Shown: positions 9,979 to 18,022 of the stretch, one piece after another
Layout: each line of letters begins with the position of its first letter
How positions within the stretch are numbered: position 1 is the first letter of the stretch
NCBI RefSeq assembly: GCF_023715465.1
Contig: NZ_JAMBOE010000002.1
Span: 143,104-207,103, forward strand
Origin: Paenibacillus macerans
Lineage (GTDB): Bacteria; Bacillota; Bacilli; Paenibacillales; Paenibacillaceae
Direction: 5' to 3'
Length of the DNA stretch: 64,000 nt
The notes under the pieces: model-generated
Databases searched by the model: none
Told to the model about the DNA's origin: nothing
The model's input: only the letters and a program-made list of their open reading frames with translations
Translations under genes and position numbers: made by a program

Positions 9979-10059
9979 AACTTTCTTGCATAGGAAAAAT
10001 AAAACATGCGAAACCATTTTCGCTTTGTTGTTTTATGATTCTTAGCAAGAAAAATCCAT
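9979..10059 (-). promoter_or_regulatory. Ribosome-mediated attenuator: antiterminator and its competitor
   Basis: GCAAGAAAGTT (9989-9979) is perfectly complementary over 11 bases to AACTTTCTTGC (9890-9880), the 3' arm of the terminator. Its first eight bases also pair with TTTCTTGC (10052-10045) inside the leader peptide. With no drug the leader segment would hide the antiterminator and the terminator forms. A ribosome stalled on the leader would free GCAAGAAAGTT to open the terminator. A second hairpin, GCGAAA-ATGG-TTTCGC, lies between leader and antiterminator. The pairings are seen directly; the stalling model comes from known ABC-F and erm leaders. Confidence 0.8.
10042..10059 (-). CDS. 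Leader peptide MDFSC of the ABC-F gene
   Basis: Five-codon ORF (Met-Asp-Phe-Ser-Cys, stop TAA) preceded by GAAGAGG and, further up, AGGAG. It starts about 36 nt after the predicted -10 box and overlaps the segment that competes with the antiterminator. It resembles the tiny ORFs upstream of Vga/Lsa-type genes whose translation senses ribosome-targeting drugs. Confidence 0.7.
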   Translation of the reverse strand: MDFSC

Positions 10060-10094
10060 TATCCTCTTCAGCTCCTGTCCTTTAAATTATGTGT

Positions 10095-10123
10095 ATTTTA
10101 ACATACCCGTTTTTAAAATTCAA
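10095..10123 (-). promoter_or_regulatory. Sigma-A promoter of the ABC-F gene
   Basis: TTGAAT (10123-10118), a 17-bp spacer and TAAAAT (10100-10095), with a TATG element before the -10. It lies about 36 nt upstream of the leader peptide start. Confidence 0.7.
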
Positions 10124-10160
10124 CCGTTCAACGCCAGGATGGCCGGCGGGCTATGCTTTA

Positions 10161-10463
10161 TTACTCCAAGGATTGCCCACTATAAGTTTTTATATCCAAC
10201 GGTTCGGTTAAAAACTGACTCGCCTTGGCCACGAATGAGGTGAAATGTTCACTGGAATTATGGGAAGCCACTGCGGCCGAATCTTCCCAGACTTCAACCA
10301 TCGTAAACGCATGTTCCTTTTCCGTATCTTTATACAGCCGGTACGATACATTACCAGCTTCATTTCTCGAGGCTTGTACAAGTAACGCAATCTCTTCCAA
10401 AAAACTCGCTTCCTTCATTGGGTCTACTTGAAACCCGGCATGAATAATAATCACCTTTTCCAT
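10161..10463 (-). CDS. Antibiotic-biosynthesis-monooxygenase-fold protein (putative quinol monooxygenase)
   Basis: 100 residues from ATG 10463 (MEKVIIIHAGFQV). It shows the ABM dimeric ferredoxin-like fold pattern: first strand IIIHAGF, then YRLYKDTEK, FTMVEVWED and SEHFTSF. Members of about 95-110 residues (YgiN-like) act on quinols or as small monooxygenases; the substrate here is unknown. The site before ATG 10463 (AGAAAGGG) is unusually close to the start. A longer reading opens at TTG 10538, inside the end of the DJ-1 gene, but its basic extension has no family match. It lies just downstream of the DJ-1 fragment and is probably in the same transcript. Confidence 0.7.
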   Translation of the reverse strand: MEKVIIIHAGFQVDPMKEASFLEEIALLVQASRNEAGNVSYRLYKDTEKEHAFTMVEVWEDSAAVASHNSSEHFTSFVAKASQFLTEPLDIKTYSGQSLE

Positions 10464-10524
10464 CCCTTTCTGTTTTATACGGTCTTTTCTCCCTTTATCC
10501 TTCGCCAGCCTCCTTTTTTTATCC

Positions 10525-10981
10525 TTAAAACACCGCAATATCCGTGTTGTGATAAGGATAATCCATTTGCTTTCTGATCTCTTCCGCTTCGCCCGGCCCC
10601 AATAATCGTTCCGCGATATACAAACCCAAATCGACGGAAGTGGCTACGCCGCCGCAGGTAATAATTTTTCCGTCCGAAACGATTCTGGCCTGAACGACTT
10701 CCCGGCAGTACGGTTTCAGCAGTTCATAGGAAAAAGGATGCGTTGTCGCTTTTTTGTTTTCCAAAAATCCGGCCGCCCCCAGCAGTAAAGAGCCTGTACA
10801 TACCGATACGATGTATTCCGCCCCACTTGCCCCTTTGAGCCAATCGGTATATTCCTCATCATAACTCCCAAACCCTCCCGGAACAAACAGCATATCGTAC
10901 GTAGAAAGATCGGGGTTCACTTGGTTTACTTTGATCGCCATTCCCCGTTCATCCGTGACCTCTTCCTTAAGCGATTTTCAT
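10525..10981 (-). pseudogene. DJ-1/PfpI family gene with deleted N-terminal segment
   Basis: The readable part (138 codons from ATG 10941) carries the family core: YDMLFVPGGFG, the nucleophile elbow VSVCTGSLLLGAAG, KATTHP and GGVATSVDLGLY. Whole members are about 190 residues and begin MKIA-type. Here GGGGGTG and ATGAAAATCGC (start 10981) remain, but TAA follows after four codons. In the next frame KEEVTDERGM leads straight into the intact core. An out-of-frame deletion of roughly 45 codons, covering the first strand and helix that hold a conserved acidic residue, explains this. The remainder might still be translated from ATG 10941 (weak GGGGA site), but the fold would be incomplete. Confidence 0.7.
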
Positions 10982-11000
10982 GATTGAACACCCCCTTCAT

Positions 11001-11456
11001 TTAGAAATGATTTTGCAGACTCAAAAATGCTCTGATGATCGGTTGATCCGGCGGGCTGATGTTATCCGGCAATCGGTTCACTTCAAAAAATCGGACCTCT
11101 TCCACTTCGGTCTCCTCTTTACGGATCGTTCCACGATACTCTCGACACAGATAAGCGGTTACCACGTTATAAACTTCGTCCCCGTGCGGATACTTGTAAT
11201 AAAGCTCATGCCCCGAGAAAACATCCATCAATTCGAGCTGAATGGCCTCCAAACCCGTCTCTTCAAACAATTCTCTCCGGGCTACTTGCTCCAACGATTC
11301 CCCAGGTTCCAGCGATCCCCCGGGTAGCCCCCACATGCCGTTATCCGTTCTTTTTTCCAACATAATGGAGTCTCCGTCGATAACTACAACACAAGCGCCT
11401 ACCATAATTAAAGGTCTGGTACCCACAATCTTTCTTAAATCCATAATGTAGCCCAT
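11001..11456 (-). CDS. NUDIX hydrolase
   Basis: 151 residues. The complete Nudix box is present: GGSLEPGESLEQVARRE followed by LFEETGL, matching GX5EX7REUXEEXGU. The N-terminus MDLRKIVGTRPLIMVGA is typical of a Bacillales group that hydrolyses nucleotide-diphosphate compounds; the true substrate is unknown. Start ATG 11456 (MGYIMDLRK) has only a weak AAGTGA upstream; Met5 at 11444 is the alternative. It reads toward the DJ-1 remnant 20 bp downstream, so NUDIX, DJ-1 and ABM genes may form one short transcript. Confidence 0.87.
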   Translation of the reverse strand: MGYIMDLRKIVGTRPLIMVGACVVVIDGDSIMLEKRTDNGMWGLPGGSLEPGESLEQVARRELFEETGLEAIQLELMDVFSGHELYYKYPHGDEVYNVVTAYLCREYRGTIRKEETEVEEVRFFEVNRLPDNISPPDQPIIRAFLSLQNHF

Positions 11457-11838
11457 GGGGGATCACTTCTTTTCCTGGTTATTAATAGCTCAAAACCAAA
11501 ATGGGATTTGACAAAGCAATATCAGAAAAACTGCAAAAACCAGGCTCCCTGAGAAATTGCATAGAAAAACATAAGTACACAAAATGGCGTTATTCCAGCG
11601 ATATCCGTCAATTTTGGGAAAATAAAGGAAATTTATGTCGCTATTTTCTCAAAGCTCAAGGAATGCCCGCCTTCTGGGCCACTCAAAGGAAAAATAAGAA
11701 CAAAAAATTCCGCTAATGGGGACGGACATGCCTGGCTCCAGAAAATAAGTACATAAAGTTCCACTATTTCGAAGCCATCCCTACGGTTGGCCATACTAGA
11801 AGCCGGCTATCAAGCACCAATTTCTGGGTTGTGCGTTA
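11457..11838. other. Gene-free gap with degenerate repeats
   Basis: 382 bp without a supported gene. A plus-strand reading of 71 codons at 11501 has no ribosome site and is low-complexity and basic. The content is the repeat set at 11569-11770. Confidence 0.6.
11569..11770 (+). repeat. Four degenerate copies of an ATAAGTACA...CGCTATT unit
   Basis: Units begin near 11569, 11622, 11695 and 11743. They share an opening like ATAAGTACA(C/T)AAA and, after about 10 nt, a (G/T)CGCTATT or CCACTATT block. Spacing is about 50-70 bp. No open frame is conserved across them. Confidence 0.45.
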
Positions 11839-12192
11839 TTAATACCTTATTCTATTTGCTCTAAACCCTATCAAACACAATAAATAAATGAAGCACGTAA
11901 CGCCAAACAGCTTAAAAATGCTTGGTGTCAGTAGCATATACAAGCTGTACGGAAAACTCCAAAGAAAAGATATCAGTAAAATAAGACTCCGGGACAAAAA
12001 TAGCCCTACGGAAAATAAAACAGCCGGGAGAACCAGCATAATACATGTAATCAAAAGACTAATCCGATCAAAGCCGTTAAAATATGGGTTAAACCATAGC
12101 AGAACCGCCCATAAACCAACGGTGACCATACTTGCCGCATAACCGATTCGTTTGATAAGCCATAACGACGGCTTAGTATAACCGCTGCTCAT
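11839..12192 (-). CDS. Small integral membrane protein
   Basis: 117 residues with four predicted membrane helices (about 15-31, 44-63, 66-84 and 90-108) and a short basic C-terminal tail (RANRIRY). No family motif was recognised. The ATG at 12192 follows AAAGGAAAG and overlaps the last 20 bases of the upstream FMN-binding gene, indicating translational coupling. The function is unknown. Confidence 0.65.
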   Translation of the reverse strand: MSSGYTKPSLWLIKRIGYAASMVTVGLWAVLLWFNPYFNGFDRISLLITCIMLVLPAVLFSVGLFLSRSLILLISFLWSFPYSLYMLLTPSIFKLFGVTCFIYLLCLIGFRANRIRY

Positions 12193-12808
12193 AGCTTTCC
12201 TTTAGCGAAGCGGCCACCTCATCGGCGGAAAGTTTTAATTTTTCCGCATGGTCGGCGATAATTTTTGCCGGATTCGGTAACTCCTCTTTTTTCGGCCAGT
12301 AATTATCGTCCCACACATGCGACCGTTTGAATGCTTTTGCGCAGTGCATATAACTTTCCTCGACTTTCACTCCGATCCCCAGCACCGGAACTTTTCCGAA
12401 AGCCTCCATGTTCTTCAGGATTTCCTGATCTTTCACGATCCAGGCCTGTCCGTTGATTCTTAACGTCTCCCCCAGCCCAGGAATCATAAAAATTAATCCG
12501 ATCCTTGGATTTTCGAGAATGTTCCGCAAAGAGTCAAATCGTTTATTTCCGGGACGTTCGGGAATAACCAAATGGTGGTCATCCATAACGTGTACAAAGC
12601 CGGCAGCATCTCCGCGCGGTGATACATCACAAGATCCCGCCGAATCGGCAGTGGACAGGAAGATGAGCGGGGACTTGGAAATAAAGTCGCGGCAATGCCG
12701 GTCTATGACCGTTATCGTTTTGTTCTTAACCAATTCTTTCGGAAATCCACATAACGTTCGGAGCTCCTCCTCCGAATTAACGATGTCATTAAAAATAGAT
12801 GCTTTCAC
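12173..12808 (-). CDS. Pyridoxamine 5'-phosphate oxidase-like FMN-binding protein
   Basis: 211 residues of the split-barrel PPOX family, close to the DR2398-type group. Supporting segments are FISKSPLIFLSTAD, CDVSPRGDAAGFVHV, LVIPERPGNKRFDSL, IGLIFMIPG and TLRINGQAWI, together forming the FMN-binding barrel. Such proteins bind flavin and reduce small molecules or bind cofactors such as F420 or haem; the exact role is open. The start is GTG 12808 with GGGGGAATTTCAA upstream. It lies 37 bp after the HAD hydrolase gene and overlaps the small membrane protein gene. Confidence 0.82.
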   Translation of the reverse strand: MKASIFNDIVNSEEELRTLCGFPKELVKNKTITVIDRHCRDFISKSPLIFLSTADSAGSCDVSPRGDAAGFVHVMDDHHLVIPERPGNKRFDSLRNILENPRIGLIFMIPGLGETLRINGQAWIVKDQEILKNMEAFGKVPVLGIGVKVEESYMHCAKAFKRSHVWDDNYWPKKEELPNPAKIIADHAEKLKLSADEVAASLKESYEQRLY

Positions 12809-12845
12809 TTGAAATTCCCCCTGCGGATGATCTTATGGACGCTAG

Positions 12846-13496
12846 CTATAGTTCTGGGATTTTTACTTCTACGATTGATCTTACAATAAAATCAGCCGCT
12901 GACAGATCTTGATTCCCCGAGTTTGGATTCACGAATCCGATACATCGCATACCGGCGCTTTTCGCTGCCGCCACCCCGTGTTTGGCATCCTCCAGGACAC
13001 AGCAATGCTCCGGTTCCACGTTCATCGCCCGCGCGGTTTCCAAATATACATCCGGAGCGGGTTTCCCCTTGGGAACCTCTTCCCCGCTTGTGATGCATGC
13101 GAATTCATGCAGGATGTTGAATTTGCTCAACACCTTTTCGATAAATATTCTGGGGGACGATGAGGCCAAACCGATCGGAATGTTCCCATCACGCAACTCC
13201 TGAATGAGCTCTCGTATCCCGGGAATGGGTTCAATGTCCGATTCATCCAAATAGGCAAGTTTTTTCGTTAATTGCAGTTGAATCAACTCTTCAATCGAAT
13301 GCGGCAATTGATATTCATCCTTGATTAATCTCCACATTTCGGGATTGGTCATGCCCACGTATTGCTCCAGTTTTTCTTTGCTGCTGGCAACGCCGATCGA
13401 GTTTAACGTGTATAGATCAACTTCAAAATGCAGCGGTTCGCTATCAATAATTACGCCGTCCATATCAAAAATAAATGCTTTCAGCATGCTATTCAT
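12846..13496 (-). CDS. HAD-superfamily phosphatase, beta-phosphoglucomutase-like
   Basis: 216 residues with all four HAD motifs: DMDGVIIDSEPLH (nucleophile and acid aspartates), the threonine/serine motif LASSSPR, K in EVPKGKPAPDVY, and EDAKHGVAAAKSAG with the metal-binding acidic residue. The C1-type helical cap follows motif I. This subgroup includes phosphoglycolate phosphatases and beta-phosphoglucomutases; without a sugar-pathway neighbour the substrate stays unassigned. ATG 13496 is preceded by AAGGAGATAAC. Confidence 0.87.
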   Translation of the reverse strand: MNSMLKAFIFDMDGVIIDSEPLHFEVDLYTLNSIGVASSKEKLEQYVGMTNPEMWRLIKDEYQLPHSIEELIQLQLTKKLAYLDESDIEPIPGIRELIQELRDGNIPIGLASSSPRIFIEKVLSKFNILHEFACITSGEEVPKGKPAPDVYLETARAMNVEPEHCCVLEDAKHGVAAAKSAGMRCIGFVNPNSGNQDLSAADFIVRSIVEVKIPEL

Positions 13497-13542
13497 GTTA
13501 TCTCCTTCTCTGAACTAGTTTCTCGGCTAAAGCCCGGGCGTC

Positions 13543-14427
13543 TTAGCTGGAATACAAAGAGCAGTAAGTATTCGTGAAATTCCCCGCCGACAAATCCTCT
13601 TTCCGAATGAAAAATTGCAATTCTCCGGCATCCCACCAGCAAAAACCAACCTCCTGGTCCGAATCTAGCGCCAGCAGCAAAAGCGTATCGCAAACTTCCT
13701 GCTTCGCCTTGTCCGAATCCCCTTTCAAGTGCGCCGTGATCCGCTCCATGGCCGCTTCCTCGGAATAGTTGTATTGCTCACCAGTCAATATCCCCAGCGC
13801 CGCTTCCATTTCGCAATCTCCATGCTGGGTAGCCGGATAACCGAACAAACCCGCCAGGTCGCCGGAAGACAAATCGCTCAACTCGAAGCAAAAATCCTCG
13901 TACTGCCCGTAGTCATGTTCCTCATCCTCAACCTTCTCGTAATCCACATAGCCGTAATTGGGCGGCTCCAACGTGGCTCTGGCCGTCACCCGGTAACCGT
14001 TAAACGGTTCCTCAAGGGCCGTCACTTCAGGGGAAGGACGCCGCCGGGCCTCCTTAAGCTCCGCTTCATGCAGATACAACACTTTGTGTTCAATATGATA
14101 AGCCGGTTCATCCACTCCAACGAAAAAATAGAGCATGCCGTCCTGCGGGAGCCGGGAAGTTTCGTCATGAGGCGCCAATTCACGCAGGCGCAGCTGCGCC
14201 AGAAATGTCATGGGTGTTCCGCCGGAAATCAGCGGCCACGCCACGTTCGGCGGCAGATCAGGATCTCCGCCGATGCGGGAAGGGCAAATTTCCGTGTAAT
14301 CTTCCGCCCCGGTCTTGGACAAGCGGATACCCTGACGCACCGTCTCTTTCAAATAATCCAGCGCATGCTCAAATTGATGTTCACGGACCGTCCGCTCCAG
14401 CTTATTCTTATCGTTTTCGCTTAACAT
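13543..14427 (-). CDS. YwqG-like DUF1963 protein
   Basis: 294 residues. It shows the DUF1963 pattern: SRIGGDPDLPPNVAWP, PMTFLAQLRLREL, GMLYFFVG, HKLFGYP-type segment GLFGYPATQHGD and the closing LLALDSD...FCWWDAGELQFFI. The family is widespread and uncharacterised, with a beta-rich fold. The C-terminal part carries the usual FCWWDAGxLxFFI signature, so the gene appears intact. ATG 14427 is preceded by GGGAGGGTAGAGACC. It lies 28 bp downstream of the vWA gene and could be the last gene of that operon; no terminator was seen between them. Confidence 0.82.
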   Translation of the reverse strand: MLSENDKNKLERTVREHQFEHALDYLKETVRQGIRLSKTGAEDYTEICPSRIGGDPDLPPNVAWPLISGGTPMTFLAQLRLRELAPHDETSRLPQDGMLYFFVGVDEPAYHIEHKVLYLHEAELKEARRRPSPEVTALEEPFNGYRVTARATLEPPNYGYVDYEKVEDEEHDYGQYEDFCFELSDLSSGDLAGLFGYPATQHGDCEMEAALGILTGEQYNYSEEAAMERITAHLKGDSDKAKQEVCDTLLLLALDSDQEVGFCWWDAGELQFFIRKEDLSAGNFTNTYCSLYSS

Positions 14428-14455
14428 GGTCTCTACCCTCCCGGTTCTTTCTATA

Positions 14456-15664
14456 TTATTTGTTTTCCAACCGCTTCACCAGCTCCGCTAAATCCTTGCC
14501 CTGCAGCGCCCCTTCCACCAATTGCGGCAGCATGGCAGGCGTGCAGGCAAAACTAGGGGTTCCGTCTTTAGCAAAAGTCCTGGCCAACTGCTCATCATAA
14601 AACGGTTTTCCTTCATCCGACAGGGCGAGCAAACATAACGTCTTGACGCCGGCTTCCTTCATCTCCCGCATCCGCCGGATCAGCCGGGATTGATTGCCCC
14701 CCTCATAGAGATCGGAGATCAGGATGAACAGCGTTTTCTTCGGTTCTTTAATGAACTGTTCGCAATAGGCAACGGATTTATCGATATTCGTGCCGCCGCC
14801 AAGCTGAATGCCGAACAGCATATCCACCGGATCGTTCGCGCATTGCTCGGTCAGATCAACCACCTCGGTATCAAAGACAACCACGCGGGTATCCAATGCG
14901 GGGATACTGGCAAAAATGGACCCGACCACCGACGCCCAGATCACCGATTCCGCCATGGAGCCGCTCTGGTCGATATCGACGATGACCGTCCATTCCTTGC
15001 TCCGCTTCGCACGGTCAAAGTAATAGAACCTTTCCGGGATGATCCGCTTATGCTTTGCATCGTAATGCTTCAAATTCCGCTGGATCGTCCGCTTCCAGTC
15101 GATTCCGCTAAGCGAGGAAAGTGGCGTATGCTGCCGGCGGTTTAACGCCCCGGTGACCGCTCTCTGGAGCTCATGGCTCATCCGCTTAACCAAGTCATCC
15201 ACCACCGCCTGCACAAGCATCCGCGCGGTATCCTTCGTCTTCTCCGGAATTTTTCCTTTGAGCGAAAGCAGTGTGCCGACGAGCTGGATATCCGGTTTTA
15301 CGGTGGCCAGCACCTCCGGCTCGAACAGCAGCTGCTTCCAGCCCTTACGTTCCATCGCATCGTTTTGGATCACCGAGACCACGTCTTCCGGGAAAAAAGT
15401 CCGTACGTCACCGAGCCACTGCGCGAGGCGGGGCATGGACTTCCCATGGCCCGCACCGCGCGAACCCATACCGCTCCCGGACGCTCCTTCCCCGCCTTCT
15501 GCCGTTTGATCATAAATGGCCGCGAGCGCGCGATCCATAATCAACTCATCGTCCGAGAGCTCCACTTGCCCTCCGCTGCCGTACCGGCCAAGCTCCCCTG
15601 CTGCGGCCGCGCCCAGAATAAGCCGCCAGCGGGTCAAAGCCGTTTGATTTACTGCTTCCGCCAT
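14456..15664 (-). CDS. vWA-domain protein of MoxR-type module (CoxE-like)
   Basis: 402 residues. The C-terminal von Willebrand A domain holds the MIDAS metal site D232-x-S234-x-S236 (VIVDIDQSGSMAES), the threonine in GGGTNIDKS and a conserved ILISDLYEGG. The N-terminal 210 residues are helical with a Gly/Ser-rich insert (about 58-75). vWA proteins of this kind work with MoxR AAA+ ATPases as adaptors that recruit or remodel client proteins, often for metal insertion. It starts 3 bp after the DUF5682 stop (GAGGA upstream), so translation is probably coupled. It is the last core gene of the five-gene operon. Confidence 0.88.
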   Translation of the reverse strand: MAEAVNQTALTRWRLILGAAAAGELGRYGSGGQVELSDDELIMDRALAAIYDQTAEGGEGASGSGMGSRGAGHGKSMPRLAQWLGDVRTFFPEDVVSVIQNDAMERKGWKQLLFEPEVLATVKPDIQLVGTLLSLKGKIPEKTKDTARMLVQAVVDDLVKRMSHELQRAVTGALNRRQHTPLSSLSGIDWKRTIQRNLKHYDAKHKRIIPERFYYFDRAKRSKEWTVIVDIDQSGSMAESVIWASVVGSIFASIPALDTRVVVFDTEVVDLTEQCANDPVDMLFGIQLGGGTNIDKSVAYCEQFIKEPKKTLFILISDLYEGGNQSRLIRRMREMKEAGVKTLCLLALSDEGKPFYDEQLARTFAKDGTPSFACTPAMLPQLVEGALQGKDLAELVKRLENK

Positions 15665-15667
15665 CGT

Positions 15668-18022
15668 CTATAAATCCTCAAAATCATTAAGTTCGTCCAG
15701 CATCCGGGCTTCATCCTCCTTAAGCTCATCCATCATGATTTCGGCCGCCTGCTCCGGCTCCACACCCCACAATTCGCCAAGCAGCTCGGCGACCATCGTT
15801 TTTTTCTTCTGGCTAAAGACACTGAATGCGCGGCGCAAAAAAACCAGTGACCGCACAAACTCGCGATCCTCCAGCGTACTGATATATTCGTTAAGCTGCT
15901 CCCATAAGCTCATCCGCGACAGCAGGGCATAGCGGTTGCGCATCGCCAGGCCCTCAAACCAGCCGGCGCCCAGGTCGGCCGGAATCCCCGGCGAGAGCCG
16001 GCGCGAAACTTCGGCAGCGCATTGCTCGGCCGTCAGTTCCCCCCGCTCCAGCAAAATCGCACACGCCAGACCGGACAACCTGGGATGGGCGTCATCCCTG
16101 TCCGACAAAGCGCTCAGTTCCTCAAGCCACAGCGCTTCATCCACCTCATCGCTATGCTCCGCAGCGATATGGTTCAGCTCGTTCATCGCTTCCGCCATCG
16201 CCTGCGCCGCTTCATCATTGCATTGGCTCGCATCTTGCAGAAACAATGCGGCGCGCAAAAACAGCTGCTGCAGCAAAGGGATCAGCGGGGCCGTATCCAT
16301 TCTGCGAATGCCGCCGAAGCGGATAAGCTGGGACAGACTTCTCGCCGCGGCCGCAATTTCCACGACATTCCGGCTCTCGACCGCCAGACCTTGCAGGGCC
16401 GTTCGGCCGGCCTCCATCTGCTGAATCATCCCGCACTCGTAGGCAACGGATATCAGCGCGGAAGCCTCTTTGATCGTAGAGCAATCCTCCAGCCGCTGCT
16501 GCAGAACGAAGGCCGCGGCGGTTTCTACGGTTTCGCCCAGCAAATTGGATTCCACCACTTCGATTTCCACTTCCGGGGACCATTGGACGACCCAATGCTC
16601 CGACCAAACGGCCTGATCGGCGGACCTGCCCCGGTCTTTCACAAAATGAACACCGAGCAGCTTCAAACGGTGGAACCAAATCGAACGGTTCAAATCGAGA
16701 TAGGCCGCTTCCTCGGAATTCACCCGCCGGTTTTCCCGCAGATCCAGGGCAAGGTCCTGGGCAACCGCGGTTTTGTATTTTTCCAGCTTAAGCCGCTTCA
16801 TCTGGCGGTTCACGTCGTCCTGAATCGGCGTCTGGCTGACGCCTTCGGCCAAGGCCCCGATCGCCGTCCCCACCTCCGTACGCGCGAGCGCTTCGGCGAC
16901 CACGGCGAGTTCCCCATGGCCCAGGAGCGTTTTGGCGGCATCTCTGAGGTCCATCAGCGCAGGCTGGCTACCGCGATGCAGGGCCGACAGGGATTCGGCG
17001 AGCCTGACCGCCTCGATCACCTCGGCCGTGGAGCGGTACGTTCCCGTCTTTCGCAGATCCGCGGCCACGGAAGCCAGATAACGATGCGGCAGTTCCCCCA
17101 GCGTTCCCCGCTGCATTTGCCCCCACATCATTTCAAAATAGTACGGGGCAATATTCCCCGCCCCATACCCGGTTATGGACGAAAGCCGCAAATAGGAGTA
17201 CGGCATCAGCGTCAGCTTCGTCTTGCGGGAAGGAAGCTTGGCCAGTTCGCCGTCGCTCATCGCGATGGAAAGATCCTGGAGCGCGGAAGCGTGATACGCC
17301 CCGCAAATGACCACGATCTGTTCAGACTTATGCCCAGCTGCGATCGCAGCGGCAATTTGCCGGCACATATACGCTTCGCGCACCGCATTATAGGCATATT
17401 CGAGCGTTTGGCTGCGCCGCTCCTGCTCCTCCGTCAGCTCCCGCATCTGCCCGGAATACGCCAGGATGGCCTGACGGTACGCATCCGGACACAAATTGTG
17501 CTCAAAATTACGTTCCCAATAAGCGTCATAATCGTATTCGCCGGCGATTTCCGCGATCCTGCCGTACAAGGAGTTTTCTGGCTCAGCGCTTTTTTCCGAT
17601 ACCCGGCCTCTTCCTTCCGGGGGAGTTTCCTCGCTGCCGTTGGGCCGGATCTCTTCCTGGTCACGGGCGGCCCCGCGAGCATCCTGCAGACAAACCGCGG
17701 AGGACGAAGGCAAATCGATAAAAGCGCAGTGCGCCCCGTGCTTTCGGGCCCAAAGCATCGCCTGATATTCCGGCGAATACACGGAAAACGGCCAAAGTAC
17801 GGTCCGAACCGGCACCTCCTCGGTGAAGGCCAATATCGCAACCGGTGGCTTGGTCGAGGTGTTCGTCAAATGCACGATTTCGGCGGAAGCATCCGCAGGA
17901 CCTTCGATCAGTACCGCCGTTGGCTTTACCCGATCCAGGAAGCCGGCCACATGGTAAGCGCCGGCCGGCGACAGGTGCCGGACGCCAAAAATATGCACGC
18001 CAGCGCCGCTAGCCGTCTTCAT
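15668..18022 (-). CDS. DUF5682 protein, probable TraB/GumN/EreA-like hydrolase fold
   Basis: 784 residues from ATG 18022, which overlaps the MoxR stop as ATGA and follows AAGGAG; a longer reading to 18106 overlaps the MoxR gene extensively. The N-terminal 250 residues show GVRHLSPAGAYH (H16, H24), VLIEGPAD (E40), YDAYWERNFEH (about 165-175), REAYM (R215, E216) and ICGAYH (H244). This GxxH...E...R-E...H order resembles the TraB/PrgY/GumN/erythromycin-esterase superfamily of presumed metallo-hydrolases; that link is inference. The remaining 530 residues are largely helical and may carry protein contacts. Inserted charged residues (about 115-150) look disordered. The enzyme is probably the effector of the module, handled by the MoxR/vWA pair. 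Confidence 0.87.
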   Translation of the reverse strand: MKTASGAGVHIFGVRHLSPAGAYHVAGFLDRVKPTAVLIEGPADASAEIVHLTNTSTKPPVAILAFTEEVPVRTVLWPFSVYSPEYQAMLWARKHGAHCAFIDLPSSSAVCLQDARGAARDQEEIRPNGSEETPPEGRGRVSEKSAEPENSLYGRIAEIAGEYDYDAYWERNFEHNLCPDAYRQAILAYSGQMRELTEEQERRSQTLEYAYNAVREAYMCRQIAAAIAAGHKSEQIVVICGAYHASALQDLSIAMSDGELAKLPSRKTKLTLMPYSYLRLSSITGYGAGNIAPYYFEMMWGQMQRGTLGELPHRYLASVAADLRKTGTYRSTAEVIEAVRLAESLSALHRGSQPALMDLRDAAKTLLGHGELAVVAEALARTEVGTAIGALAEGVSQTPIQDDVNRQMKRLKLEKYKTAVAQDLALDLRENRRVNSEEAAYLDLNRSIWFHRLKLLGVHFVKDRGRSADQAVWSEHWVVQWSPEVEIEVVESNLLGETVETAAAFVLQQRLEDCSTIKEASALISVAYECGMIQQMEAGRTALQGLAVESRNVVEIAAAARSLSQLIRFGGIRRMDTAPLIPLLQQLFLRAALFLQDASQCNDEAAQAMAEAMNELNHIAAEHSDEVDEALWLEELSALSDRDDAHPRLSGLACAILLERGELTAEQCAAEVSRRLSPGIPADLGAGWFEGLAMRNRYALLSRMSLWEQLNEYISTLEDREFVRSLVFLRRAFSVFSQKKKTMVAELLGELWGVEPEQAAEIMMDELKEDEARMLDELNDFEDL

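Noticed and set aside
11501..11716. 71-codon plus-strand frame
   Set aside because: No ribosome site, basic low-complexity product, and it reads through degenerate repeats.
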